DNA of 64,000 nucleotides, taken from Verrucomicrobiia bacterium (GTDB lineage: Bacteria > Verrucomicrobiota > Verrucomicrobiia > Limisphaerales > JAEYXS01). The stretch lies in assembly GCA_036405135.1 (NCBI GenBank), contig DASWYF010000018.1, positions 1 through 64,000 of the forward strand, read 5' to 3'. This document shows, one piece after another, positions 26,614 to 35,382 of the stretch. The position numbers and the translations under genes were made by a program. A model generated the notes under the pieces. That model saw only the letters and a program-made list of their open reading frames with translations, was not told the DNA's origin and did not search any database. Position 1 is the first letter of the stretch. The number at the start of each line of letters is the position of its first letter.

Positions 26614-27390
26614 ATGAATGACTACGAAGCCAGATTCGGTGGCATCGCCCGTTTATACGGGCGTGAAATGCTGTACCGGTTGCGTCAATCTCACGCCTGT
26701 GTGGTTGGCGTTGGCGGTGTCGGTTCGTGGGCAGTCGAAGCCTTGGCACGGACGGGTGTAGGCGAGCTTACCCTTATTGACTTGGATGAGGTTTGCATCA
26801 GTAACACCAATCGTCAGCTCCCTGCCCTCGCCTCCAAGATCGGCCAACCTAAAGTGGAAGTCCTCAAGGAACGCGTTCTCGCCATCAATCCCGAATGCCG
26901 GGTCAATGCCACCTTGAAGTTCTTTACCGCCACAACTGCCGAAGAGCTTCTGGCCATCTCCTACTCCGGCGTCTTGGACGCCATCGACAGTCTCAAGCAC
27001 AAAGCCCTGCTCATCGCCGAATGTCATAAGCGCAACATACCCATCGTCGTCTCAGGCGGTGCGGGTGGCCGCCGTGATCCCACCGCACTTCGTTATGCCG
27101 ATCTCAGCGAAGCGACCTATGACCGGCTCCTGCAACAGACTCGGAAACTCCTCCGCCAGAACTATGGTTTTCCCGGCGGTAAAAAACCGATGAAGGTGGA
27201 TTGCGTATTCTCTCCCGAACAGCCGATGTTCCCGCAAAGCGATGGCTCCGTCTGCGAAGTCCGCGAGGAAGGCACCGATACGAAAATGAACTGCGAAAGC
27301 GGCTATGGTGCGGCGACGTTCGTCACCGGAGCTTTCGGCTTCGCCGCCGCAGCGAAGCTGGTGGAAAAGATACTGGCGCAGAAAGCCTGA
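26614..27390 (+). CDS. tcdA: tRNA threonylcarbamoyladenosine dehydratase
   Basis: A 258-residue E1-like (ThiF/MoeB superfamily) enzyme that uses ATP to cyclise t6A at position 37 of tRNA to ct6A. It has the TcdA hallmarks: RFGGIARLYG at the start, the nucleotide-binding VGVGGVGSWAVE (residues 31-42), LIDLDEVCISNTNRQ (54-68) with the Asp and Arg that hold ATP, LDAIDSLKHK, SGGAGGRRDP, and VFSPEQP. Length is normal for the family. The protein is cytosolic. The gene stands alone, divergent from the toxin-antitoxin unit, with about 270 bases between the two start codons. Confidence 0.93.
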   Translation: MNDYEARFGGIARLYGREMLYRLRQSHACVVGVGGVGSWAVEALARTGVGELTLIDLDEVCISNTNRQLPALASKIGQPKVEVLKERVLAINPECRVNATLKFFTATTAEELLAISYSGVLDAIDSLKHKALLIAECHKRNIPIVVSGGAGGRRDPTALRYADLSEATYDRLLQQTRKLLRQNYGFPGGKKPMKVDCVFSPEQPMFPQSDGSVCEVREEGTDTKMNCESGYGAATFVTGAFGFAAAAKLVEKILAQKA

Positions 27391-27497
27391 AGAAATCCCA
27401 AATCCAAAACACCAAGCTCCAACTATCAAACACCAACCGGAGACTTCATTTTGATGTTTGAAGTTTCTCTGGCGTTTGGAGCTTGGGATTTAAGATT
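27391..27497. repeat. Intergenic inverted repeat (AAATCCCAA...TTGGGATTT type)
   Basis: The gap between the tcdA stop and the convergent propeller gene contains AAATCCCAAATCC and CCAAGCTCCAA on the left and TTTGGAGCTTGGGATTTAAG on the right, an imperfect long inverted repeat. Similar text (GGAGCTTGGAGCTTTGG, TTGGGATTT) occurs at 3805-3840. It may also serve as a terminator for the two convergent genes. Confidence 0.55.
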
Positions 27498-29909
27498 TTA
27501 CTTCGGTATCTGGTTCAACGTGTACCAGAATGTATCGTGCCTAAGTTTCTTCCCGTCATCATTCGCCACATCCAGGCAACGCACCATCGTCACGTAACCC
27601 GTCTTCCACCCATCCACAGTCAGCTTCACTTTCAGGCGGTCTGCAGAGAGCGCGGCCTTGGTCACCTTGATGCCGGTGGAGCTGTTCTCCTTCCCTTCGT
27701 GATCCAATTCCGGCGAACCATACTTCTGATGATAGTGGTAGCCGAACTGGACCATATCATAACTGTCCGCCAGAGCACCGGTATCAGCCGCCACAGGCTC
27801 CGTGAAGGTCAGTTCAAATCCATCCTTCAACGCTTTCACATCCTTCACTTCAAACGGTGTCTTGCCCGTGAAGCTCACGCGATCGAGTGAATACTCCTTG
27901 GGTGCGACCGCCGCCCAAGCCTTGTTCTTGCACCCACCCACGTACAGCTTGCCATCCGGGCCGAACACGAGCCGGTTCACGCCGGAACCAAAACCTTTCG
28001 CGAACGGAAACACCGCCCCCTGCCACTCGCCATTCACCTTCTCCAACGCCACCCGCATCACGATGGCATTCTGAAAATCTCCCACCATCAACTGCCCGGT
28101 GAAAGGCCCGAAGCCTTCAGGAATCGTGTCAAAGCCGCTGACCGATTTCGCGAGGCTGTAAGGGAACCACACGGCTGGCGGATCAAATTGTTTCGGGGCA
28201 TCGAAGTGCGTTTCTTTCGGCGAAGGCTTGGTAGAGGGAAATCCGAAAAACCTGCCTTGCTGCATGTGAGTGAGCTTGCACACGCCCACCCAGTTGCCCT
28301 GGTTCTCTGTCATGAAGATATCGCCCTGATACGTGCCGAAGCCATTCGGTGAACGTAGCCCATCGCAAAACGGAGCGAGCGTCTGCCCATCCGGCGTTAA
28401 CTGCAGGCACCAGCCCATGTTAGGAATTTCATACAGTCCGCGATTGCCATTGCGCATCACGTACAAGTTACCGGTATTATCCTTCGCGGGACCGAAGCTG
28501 AAGTCATGATAATTCCCGGTGAAGCCCCAACCTTGGTTCAGACATTCAAAACGGTCTGCCTCGCCATTTCCATCCGTATCGATGAGACGGGTCAGCTCCT
28601 GCTTCTGGACGACATAAATGAATCCGTTGATGACCTTCACCCCGCCCGGCTCATTGAGCCCCCGGGCAAAACGGCGATACTTCGCCCCACCGGGAGTGCC
28701 TTGCGCCTGTTCAACGATGTAGACATCTCCCAACCACGTGGACACCACGAGATCGCCATTCGGCATAAAGTCCATTCCCGTCACCAACAATTCGATCTCC
28801 GGCGGCAGCGGAAACGCTTCCAGCTTGTACGCCGCATCCCCTGCTGGAAGCACGAAACCTTTCGCACTGGGAACGACTTTCACCGCGCTAGACATGAGCG
28901 CAGGCTCCTTGCTGTCCGGCAAACTCATGGCAGGCAATTGCAGCTCCGTCTTCGGGATGGCTTCGAGGCGGGCCAGTGCATCCGCCAAATTGTCCGCCAC
29001 CAAGCTCAAGACTTCGACCGCGATGGATTGACGATGCACAGGGATGCGCACATAGATCCGCGTCTCCTCGCCTGAACCAGGGACCATATCCCTCACGCTG
29101 TCGTTCTTGTTTTCACGCCATACATACATCGGATAGGCGCTGGGCTCCGTACGGGTTTCCAATTTCAGATTGGCACTGGAGCGGGCCGTCACCAGAAGCA
29201 CATTGGTACCGCGGTCAAAGACGAACATCCCGGCTGGCACCCCATTAGTGATGAGCGGATGCTTGCTGACATGCGCGGCAAAAGAGAGGCTGCGTTTGGT
29301 CGGGCTTATCTCCAGGCGTCTCTCCACCGTGCCCGGTCCGATCACCGGCCGGTGCATTGGAGTTTCATGCACGCGTATCACCTCTTTTTCACCAGTTATA
29401 AGCTCATACATGAGCGTGGTGCCGCCAGCTTTGGTGCTCAACCCGAGGTAACGGGATTTCGGCACCACATCCTCATAGCCCCGGTTCGCCATCAGTTCAC
29501 GGATCAGCCAGGGAAAAACCGGCGGTTCTTCCCAGAGCGTTTTACCATTATAGTCGCAATAAAACCGGTCCTTCGCACCGTGATAAACCGCGCCCCAAAG
29601 GTTCAGTGTCTCCCCTTCCCAAGCCACATGTGTGCGCAGGAGTTCCGTATCGAAAGCCACGTGCATATTCGTGGAGAGTGGCACCACCACACTGCGGACA
29701 GCCTTGCTCATCGGCGCATTGCGGAACGGCATATCCGCCGGGTCATGACGCGGCGCGTAGATGTTCTTCGTCTTACCTTTCGATTCCCCCTTCTCATTCT
29801 CGGCAGCCAGCAGAAAAAATGAACTGCCCGCCACCAACACAAAAAGGATGGCGCTCACGCAATAACGGCGGAACCGCAAGTGACTCACAACGGTGAACAT
29901 GTTCCTCAT
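27498..29909 (-). CDS. Secreted glucose/sorbosone-dehydrogenase-like propeller protein
   Basis: An 803-residue exported protein. The start at 29909 (MRNMFTVVSHLRFRR) gives a signal peptide with hydrophobic core YCVSAILFVLVAGSSFFLLAAE; the 119 residues of open frame further upstream overlap another gene and are not used. The N-terminal ~350 residues form a PVC-specific beta-rich region (AFDTELLRTHVAWEGETLNLWGAVYHG). The C-terminal half is a soluble-PQQ-dehydrogenase-type six-bladed propeller: VTGMDFMPNGDLVVSTWLGDVYIVE, GLNEPGGVKVINGFIYVVQ, DGLRSPNGFG, FGPDGKLYVGG. No c-type heme motif (CxxCH) is present, unlike many PVC relatives. Sugar oxidation or glycan binding is likely; the substrate is unknown. 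Confidence 0.75.
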   Translation of the reverse strand: MRNMFTVVSHLRFRRYCVSAILFVLVAGSSFFLLAAENEKGESKGKTKNIYAPRHDPADMPFRNAPMSKAVRSVVVPLSTNMHVAFDTELLRTHVAWEGETLNLWGAVYHGAKDRFYCDYNGKTLWEEPPVFPWLIRELMANRGYEDVVPKSRYLGLSTKAGGTTLMYELITGEKEVIRVHETPMHRPVIGPGTVERRLEISPTKRSLSFAAHVSKHPLITNGVPAGMFVFDRGTNVLLVTARSSANLKLETRTEPSAYPMYVWRENKNDSVRDMVPGSGEETRIYVRIPVHRQSIAVEVLSLVADNLADALARLEAIPKTELQLPAMSLPDSKEPALMSSAVKVVPSAKGFVLPAGDAAYKLEAFPLPPEIELLVTGMDFMPNGDLVVSTWLGDVYIVEQAQGTPGGAKYRRFARGLNEPGGVKVINGFIYVVQKQELTRLIDTDGNGEADRFECLNQGWGFTGNYHDFSFGPAKDNTGNLYVMRNGNRGLYEIPNMGWCLQLTPDGQTLAPFCDGLRSPNGFGTYQGDIFMTENQGNWVGVCKLTHMQQGRFFGFPSTKPSPKETHFDAPKQFDPPAVWFPYSLAKSVSGFDTIPEGFGPFTGQLMVGDFQNAIVMRVALEKVNGEWQGAVFPFAKGFGSGVNRLVFGPDGKLYVGGCKNKAWAAVAPKEYSLDRVSFTGKTPFEVKDVKALKDGFELTFTEPVAADTGALADSYDMVQFGYHYHQKYGSPELDHEGKENSSTGIKVTKAALSADRLKVKLTVDGWKTGYVTMVRCLDVANDDGKKLRHDTFWYTLNQIPK

Positions 29910-29999
29910 AACAAAGCCGCCGCACGCAAAACTGCCAAGTGAAAAGACATTCAGATCGCCGGTTTGACTATTTGAGGTTTTTGGTTCAACATCGCTTTT

Positions 30000-30365
30000 A
30001 TGAGTACCATCAGTCCACTTCGCATGGCCCTTTGGGTTATCGCGATCATGGTTGCTTGTGGGTTGTTCGTTAGTGGTAGCAGCAATGAAGCGAACACGTT
30101 GATCGCCATCTCCAGCCTGTTGTTGATCACACGGAGCGAAATGAAAAAGCCTGTCTCCCGCCGCGACGGGCTGACAATCATCGCAATCATTCCGGGAATC
30201 TTCCTCTTGCAATTCTTCCTGTTTCAAAACTGGAGCAAAGAACAGATAGAAACCGTCATGACTCATCCGGCATTCGTCTTTCCGATGTGGGGATTGATTG
30301 TGGTTCTCTCCCTAAAGAAATGGCGGCGAGATCGCTTGGCTTTGGATTCACCCCAAGCCAGTTAA
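30000..30365 (+). CDS. Small hypothetical membrane protein
   Basis: A 121-residue protein with about four hydrophobic segments (ALWVIAIMVACGLFVSG, ANTLIAISSLLLI, LTIIAIIPGIFLLQFFLF and FVFPMWGLIVVLSL) and a basic C-terminal tail (KKWRRDRLALD). I do not recognise the family. It is divergent from the propeller gene and convergent with the TPR gene, five bases away. Confidence that it is a real gene rests on the coherent membrane topology and on its filling an otherwise empty stretch. Confidence 0.55.
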   Translation: MSTISPLRMALWVIAIMVACGLFVSGSSNEANTLIAISSLLLITRSEMKKPVSRRDGLTIIAIIPGIFLLQFFLFQNWSKEQIETVMTHPAFVFPMWGLIVVLSLKKWRRDRLALDSPQAS

Positions 30366-30370
30366 AGTTT

Positions 30371-30868
30371 TCACAAGCTTTTCACGTAATCCCACAAAGG
30401 CTGCAGGTCATCATCGTCTGTGGCCATCTCCTTCAGCACTTCTTTTCCCAAGACCTTTTCCACCAAGGCCAGCCAGCGTTTGGCCGTATTGATCTCCCCT
30501 AGCTGGCACTCGTAGCACGCCAGATTGTAAGGTATGGTGCCTTCTTTTGGAAAACGGCCGACCGCTTTTGAAAGCGCATCCCGCGCTTCCATGGTCTGCT
30601 TCATCTCATGTAGTGCGTAGGATTGGTGGATCCAACCGGCGACGCTATCGGGATAACGCGTGACCATCTGGCGTGCGGTTGCAAGCGCCTTGGGCCAGGC
30701 TTTCTCTGCTGCATAAAGATCCCACAGGAGGTTTAGCACATCGGGATGTTCGTTCCAACGCGGCAATATCTCCTCAAGCTCAAGCCACGATTCCTCCGCA
30801 TTGCCCAGTTCCAACCAGCCCCGGGCGGCATTCAAATGATGTATGTCAGGCGGCTCGATCGCGTCCAC
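30371..30868 (-). CDS. TPR-repeat protein
   Basis: A ~165-residue protein of tetratricopeptide-type helices: HLNAARGWLELGNAEESWLELEEILPRWNEHP, VLNLLWDLYAAEKAWPKALATARQMVTRYPDS, GWIHQSYALHEMKQTMEARDALSKAVGRFPKEG and IPYNLACYECQLGEINTAKRWLALVEKVL, about four repeats. I prefer the GTG at 30868 because the repeat solenoid begins just after it and this leaves 50 bases to the divergent carboxypeptidase gene; an ATG at 30931 would overlap that gene. It presumably mediates protein-protein contacts; the partner is unknown. Confidence 0.75.
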   Translation of the reverse strand: MDAIEPPDIHHLNAARGWLELGNAEESWLELEEILPRWNEHPDVLNLLWDLYAAEKAWPKALATARQMVTRYPDSVAGWIHQSYALHEMKQTMEARDALSKAVGRFPKEGTIPYNLACYECQLGEINTAKRWLALVEKVLGKEVLKEMATDDDDLQPLWDYVKSL

Positions 30869-30918
30869 ACACAATCCAATATTGCATCCGGACGCGTTTG
30901 GCAAAATGCTTCTGCGTG

Positions 30919-32463
30919 ATGCGTCACCCAAGCCAAGTCTTCTCCGCCCTGCTGATCACCACCTGTCTCTGCTGGTTCAATGCCGTGCGGGCGCAAGCAC
31001 AGACAAACTCCGCCACCTCATCCGACCAGCTCAAACAACGCCTTACGCAATTCGTGCAGCAACCTCGCTTCGCCTCCTCCCAATGGGGCATCCAGATCAA
31101 ATCCCTCGATACGGGCAAGCTGGTGTTTGAGCATGATTCGCAGAAACGCCTGAAACCTGCATCCAACAACAAACTCTATACAGGTGCGCTGGCTTTGGAG
31201 GAATTAGGACCGGACTACCGCATCATCACTTCTATCGCCGCAAAAAAGAAACCTTCCAAGAGCGGCACGTTAAGCACCGACCTCGTCATCATCGGACGCG
31301 GTGATTTCTCTTTCTCCTCCCGCTTCCACGAGGGCGATCGCGAAGCTGCATTGCGCCCGCTTATCGACGCGATTGTGTCTACTGGCATCAAGCGCATTCA
31401 TGGCGACATCGTGGCCGATGAAAGCTTCTTTCGCGGTCCCTCCTTCGGCAATGCGTGGACGTGGGATGATCTGCAATATTATTACGGTGCCGAAGTCTCC
31501 GCCTGCACGTATCAAGACAACACCGTGGACCTTGCCATCACGCCCGGCAAAAAACTGGGCGATACTGCGCACATCGAACTGAAACCGTTCACACCTTTGC
31601 TGCAATTCATCAATCGCGTGCAGACCGCCGCGACGAATGCGCGCGCTTCCATTACTGTCACGCGTGAGCCGGGCTCCAACCTTGTTACCGTTACGGGTCG
31701 CGTGCCTTTGGGCGGCAAGGCCGTGGAAGAAGCCGTCACCGTGCCCCGCCCTGCCCTGTGGTTCGCGCAAGCGGTGAAAGATGCGCTGATCAAGCGTGGC
31801 ATCCCAGTGAAAGGCGACGTGCGCCGCATCACCGCGGATGACAAAGCGGGCAGTCTCAGCAAGCCGGATGATTTGATCGAACTCACCAGCGTTTCCTCCC
31901 CGCCGATGCGAGAACTGGTGAAGCACATGATGAAGCCCTCACAAAATCTCTACGCGCAACTGCTCCTCCTCCAAGTCGCCGCGCGTCATGCGGATCACGC
32001 GAAAGATTTATCCGCCACCACTGAAGACATCGGCGTGCGTCGCATGAGTGCCTTCATGCAAAAGATCGGTGTGACCGCTGGCGATGTATTGATCGAAGAA
32101 GGCTCTGGCCTTTCACGCGGCGCACTCGTCACGCCACGCGCCACGGTGAAGTTGCTCGAATACATGGCCAAGCATACTTACAAGGACGCTTACCTCGATT
32201 CACTGCCCATCGCAGGGAAAGATGGCACGTTGCGTCTGCGTATGAAAGGCACGCTCGCGGAAGGCAACGTACAGGCAAAGACCGGTTCACTGCGTTATGT
32301 GAATGCGCTCTCCGGTTATGTGACCAATCGCACCGGCGAACGCTTCGTCTTCTCCCTACTCTCTAACGCACACATCGCGCCGGTGAATGGACCATCGGCA
32401 CGGAATGATCTGGATCAGATTGTCCTGTGGTTGGCGGAGTCGGGGTTTAAGACGGTGAAGTAG
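30919..32463 (+). CDS. dacB: D-alanyl-D-alanine carboxypeptidase/endopeptidase, PBP4 (S13) family
   Basis: A 514-residue periplasmic penicillin-binding protein that trims or cleaves peptidoglycan cross-links. It has a signal peptide (LLITTCLCWFNAVRAQA), then the three active-site motifs in order: SNNK (Ser82/Lys85), an SxN-equivalent SACTYQDN near 194, and KTG near 453 (QAKTGSLRYVNALSGY). The long insert between motifs 1 and 2 (DLVIIGRGDFSFSSRF, HGDIVADESFF, YYYGAEVSAC) is typical of PBP4. The start is ATG 30919, where the signal peptide begins; 82 upstream codons in the same frame are rejected because they run antisense across the TPR gene. Confidence 0.92.
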   Translation: MRHPSQVFSALLITTCLCWFNAVRAQAQTNSATSSDQLKQRLTQFVQQPRFASSQWGIQIKSLDTGKLVFEHDSQKRLKPASNNKLYTGALALEELGPDYRIITSIAAKKKPSKSGTLSTDLVIIGRGDFSFSSRFHEGDREAALRPLIDAIVSTGIKRIHGDIVADESFFRGPSFGNAWTWDDLQYYYGAEVSACTYQDNTVDLAITPGKKLGDTAHIELKPFTPLLQFINRVQTAATNARASITVTREPGSNLVTVTGRVPLGGKAVEEAVTVPRPALWFAQAVKDALIKRGIPVKGDVRRITADDKAGSLSKPDDLIELTSVSSPPMRELVKHMMKPSQNLYAQLLLLQVAARHADHAKDLSATTEDIGVRRMSAFMQKIGVTAGDVLIEEGSGLSRGALVTPRATVKLLEYMAKHTYKDAYLDSLPIAGKDGTLRLRMKGTLAEGNVQAKTGSLRYVNALSGYVTNRTGERFVFSLLSNAHIAPVNGPSARNDLDQIVLWLAESGFKTVK

Positions 32464-32577
32464 TGCTGGATAGCATAAGTCAGTGGAACCGATTGCCTAA
32501 TCCATCGGTTTCTCCTTGCACGAATACTGAGCACCTCGCTAGCGTTTTTAATATCAAAAAGAAGCGAGGGAAAACAT

Positions 32578-33078
32578 ATGGACATAGATTTCATCAATAA
32601 CCACTGGAAAGAAATGGTAGAAAAATATGGAGCAATGATGCAGAGGGAAGAGACTCCAAAAATTTTCCCTGTTGATGCAAAACTATTGCCATATCCCAAA
32701 GAACAATTATTACAGGCATTCTTCGTGTTTTTTCTCTGTACTGGATCGAAAGAAATGAGATTTAAAGCAATGGATGCAATCGACTCTATTTGTCGTTATC
32801 AAGATGGGATAGGCGACAGTTTAGATGAACATAGTCCCGAGAAAGTCTCATCATTTTTGGAAGCCTGCCAAAGAGATTGGATTATAGCATTAGGGATGCT
32901 TGCTAAATCTGCCGATTCACTTGGGCGTAAAGAGGACTTTGCTGAGGCCTTCCAAGTTTGCTTAAAAATACGAGACGCACGAATGGAAGTCATGAAAAGC
33001 AAGATGGCTAAGATGGATAAATTAGTCGCAAAATTTTATCATCTAACGCAAACACCTCCCCCGGCTTCAACTTCTTAG
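32578..33078 (+). CDS. Hypothetical AT-rich gene
   Basis: A 166-residue soluble, mostly helical protein with no recognised domain (starts MDIDFINNHWKEMVEKYG, ends in TPPPASTS). A good ribosome-binding site (GAGGGAAAAC) precedes the ATG. Base composition and codon use are clearly more AT-rich than in all neighbours (many AAA, GAA, ATA and TTT codons), which suggests recent acquisition. It sits alone between the carboxypeptidase and the efflux regulator, with ~280 gene-free bases after it. I cannot propose a function. Confidence 0.6.
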   Translation: MDIDFINNHWKEMVEKYGAMMQREETPKIFPVDAKLLPYPKEQLLQAFFVFFLCTGSKEMRFKAMDAIDSICRYQDGIGDSLDEHSPEKVSSFLEACQRDWIIALGMLAKSADSLGRKEDFAEAFQVCLKIRDARMEVMKSKMAKMDKLVAKFYHLTQTPPPASTS

Positions 33079-33360
33079 CCTTCAGCCATGGCTAAGAAAT
33101 TCAGGGCCTTGCGCATATTCAGACTTCAAAATCTCTACTTGTAAGTTGCAGTCGTTACGACGGCCTTTGACGTTTGAAACTCGCAGGCTTTGACGGCGGG
33201 AGCGCTGAGGACAGACACGCCCTACCTACGCACTTAGCAAATTTTGCTCTCGCCATTCTCCCCAACCTTTCAAAAAATCTTAAATCAGACACTTGACTCT
33301 TATTTACTTAGCTGAAACTTTACCGACTAGACGGTTTTCTACCGTCTGGTAAGTAAAGTT
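33079..33360. other. Gap before the efflux operon
   Basis: About 280 bases between the AT-rich gene and the TetR gene. Its right end carries the palindromic operator and a possible -35 (TTGACT, 33293-33298). The rest has no open frame or clear structure. Confidence 0.5.
33318..33358. promoter_or_regulatory. 41-bp palindrome, likely TetR autoregulatory operator
   Basis: A near-perfect dyad centred at 33338: outer arms CTTTAC (33318-33323) and GTAAAG (33353-33358), inner arms AGACGG (33329-33334) and CCGTCT (33342-33347). It ends two bases before the regulator ATG and so overlaps the leader and probable promoter of the whole efflux operon. Both arms and spacing are typical of a site for a TetR dimer or pair of dimers. 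Confidence 0.8.
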
Positions 33361-33921
33361 ATGAGCCGCCCAAGTTCCAAGGACGCCATTCTCGACGCCG
33401 CTGAGTCGGTCGTGCGGGAGTCCGGTGCTGTCCATATGACCCTTGATGCGGTGGCCGAACGGGCTGGTATCTCCAAAGGCGGCTTGCTCTACAACTTCCC
33501 CACCAAAGAATCCCTGCTGGAAGCCATGATTGCTCGCCAAGTGGGCAAGTGCGAAGCCCAACGGGCGGAAGCTGCTCTCCAAGCCGGTGGTGATGCTGCC
33601 ATGAAACTGCGCTCATATGTGGATGCCGCGTTTCAGGTGGAAGGCGGCATGCGTGAGACCTGCGCTCCCCTCCTCGCCGCCGGGGCGAACAATCCCAAGC
33701 TGCTTGATCCCGTGCGTGCCCATTATCGCCGGGTGTTCAAGGAGTTCCAGGATTCCGATGTCGATTTTGATGACGCCATGATGGTGATGATGGCGGCCGA
33801 TGGTTTGTGGCTCCTGGAGATGCTGCAAATCTTCCCCTTGGACGATGCCCAGCGTGCGCGCTTTCATGCGAAGCTGCTCGCCATGTCCGATCAGACGGTC
33901 CAGATCCGCTTTAAAAACTAG
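33361..33921 (+). CDS. TetR-family repressor of the efflux operon
   Basis: A 186-residue regulator with an N-terminal TetR helix-turn-helix: KDAILDAAESVVRESGAVHMTLDAVAERAGISKGGLLYNFPTKESLLEAM (residues ~6-55). The ligand domain (56-186) is variable and helical. It is the first gene of an operon with an outer-membrane channel, an adaptor and an RND pump, 8 bases before the next gene, and has a 41-bp palindrome directly at its start. This is the layout of self-regulated, ligand-released repressors such as AcrR/MexR-type systems, though here the regulator is co-directional with the pump genes. The inducing compound is unknown. Confidence 0.9.
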   Translation: MSRPSSKDAILDAAESVVRESGAVHMTLDAVAERAGISKGGLLYNFPTKESLLEAMIARQVGKCEAQRAEAALQAGGDAAMKLRSYVDAAFQVEGGMRETCAPLLAAGANNPKLLDPVRAHYRRVFKEFQDSDVDFDDAMMVMMAADGLWLLEMLQIFPLDDAQRARFHAKLLAMSDQTVQIRFKN

Positions 33922-33929
33922 TCCCTTTT

Positions 33930-35351
33930 ATGCCCAAGAAGGTATTGAACCGACGTCAGCTTTCTGCCGCCACGATGGCCTTGGTGGCTGGAATACTTGC
34001 CACTTCGTGCAAACTTGGTCCCGAATACACCCGCCCCAAGGTGGAAGCCCCCGAAGCCTGGCGCTGGAAGACCGCCGAGCCGAAGGACCACGTGCCACGT
34101 GGTGAATGGTGGACAGTCTTCAACGACCCCGCCCTGAACGAACTGCAAGCGAAGGCAGCGGAAGATAACCTCTCCCTCCAAGCCGCGTTCCAACGCGTGG
34201 AGCAAGCCCGCGCGAACGCTCGCGTCTCGCGTTCCAGCTTTTATCCTTCGGTGAATGGCGGCGCAAACTGGGCGCGCTATCGCACGTCCGCGAATGCGCC
34301 CGCGCCTATCCCCTTCCCCGTGCCGAGCTTCACGCAGTCGCAATGGACGGTGCCGTTCGATCTCAGCTACGAGGTCGATCTGTGGGGCAAGGTGAAGCGC
34401 TCGTTCCAGTATTCGCAGCAACTCGCGCTCAGCTCCGTGGCCGCGCATCAGACGGTGTTGCTCGGTCTGCAAGCAGATGTGGCATTGAACTACTTCGCGC
34501 TGCAATCGCTGGATCGTGAGATCGAATTGTTGAATCGCGCCATCGAGTTGCGTCGGGAAGCGCTGAAAATTTTCGATCAACGCCTTGGCGCAGGCATCGG
34601 CAGTGAATTTGAAGTGCAACGCGCGAAAGTGGAAGTCGCCTCGGCGGAAGCGGACCTTGGTGCTGCGCAACGCAATCGTGCGGCGATCATCAACACGCTC
34701 GCCCTGCTCTGCGGCACGACGGCTTCGAAGTTCGAAGTCAAAGTCACGCAAGGACCGGCGAAGATCCCGCAGATCGCGCCCGACTTGCCGTCCAGCTTGC
34801 TGGAGCGTCGTCCGGACGTGGCGGCTGCTGAGCGTGATATGGCAGCGAAGCTGCACCAGATCGGTATCGCGCAAGCCGCGAGCTTCCCTTCTGTGCGCCT
34901 CACAGCCGGTGGCGGTTATCTGAGCGGTGAGTTGACCGATCTCTTTGATTGGAACAGCCGCACTTGGTCACTCGGACCGGGCGTCACGATTCCAATCTTC
35001 GCCGGTGGTCGTAACAAAGCGAACGTGGAGCGCACGCGCGCGACGTATGAAGAGAGCGTGCTAAACTACAAGCAAAGCATCCTCGTCGCGTTCAAGGAAG
35101 TGGAGGACAGCCTCTCCGCCCTGCAATTCCTCAGCGGCGAAGCGCATTCCCGCAATGAAGCCGCGAATGCTGCCACCTCTGCGGCGAAGCTCTCGCTGGA
35201 TCGTTATGGCGCTGGCTCCATCAACTTCCTCGAAGTGATCGATTCTGAAAACGCCCGGCTCATCAATGAGCTGGCGCGTGTCCGTGTAGCGAATGAACAA
35301 GTCCTCGGCACCGTCCGGCTCATCAAGGCCCTCGGCGGTGGCTGGGAATAA
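33930..35351 (+). CDS. Outer-membrane efflux lipoprotein, OprM/NodT family (TolC-like)
   Basis: A 473-residue outer-membrane channel subunit. The signal ends in the lipobox LATSC (Cys27), followed by the family start KLGPEYTRPKVEAPEAWR. The two OEP repeats are visible: NLSLQAAFQRVEQARANARVSRSSFYPSV and RRPDVAAAERDMAAKLHQIGIAQAASFPSVRL, plus LDRYGAGSINFLEVIDSENAR near the end. As a trimer it would span the outer membrane and periplasm and receive substrate from the RND pump via the adaptor. It lies second in the tetR-led operon, which is less common than adaptor-pump-channel order. Confidence 0.92.
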   Translation: MPKKVLNRRQLSAATMALVAGILATSCKLGPEYTRPKVEAPEAWRWKTAEPKDHVPRGEWWTVFNDPALNELQAKAAEDNLSLQAAFQRVEQARANARVSRSSFYPSVNGGANWARYRTSANAPAPIPFPVPSFTQSQWTVPFDLSYEVDLWGKVKRSFQYSQQLALSSVAAHQTVLLGLQADVALNYFALQSLDREIELLNRAIELRREALKIFDQRLGAGIGSEFEVQRAKVEVASAEADLGAAQRNRAAIINTLALLCGTTASKFEVKVTQGPAKIPQIAPDLPSSLLERRPDVAAAERDMAAKLHQIGIAQAASFPSVRLTAGGGYLSGELTDLFDWNSRTWSLGPGVTIPIFAGGRNKANVERTRATYEESVLNYKQSILVAFKEVEDSLSALQFLSGEAHSRNEAANAATSAAKLSLDRYGAGSINFLEVIDSENARLINELARVRVANEQVLGTVRLIKALGGGWE

Positions 35352-35382
35352 TTTCTGAATTTTGAACCTGAAAACACACCGT

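Noticed and set aside
29910-30266. N-terminal extension of the propeller protein up to 30266
   Set aside because: It would overlap the membrane-protein gene at 30000 and lacks a signal peptide; the start at 29909 begins a proper signal.
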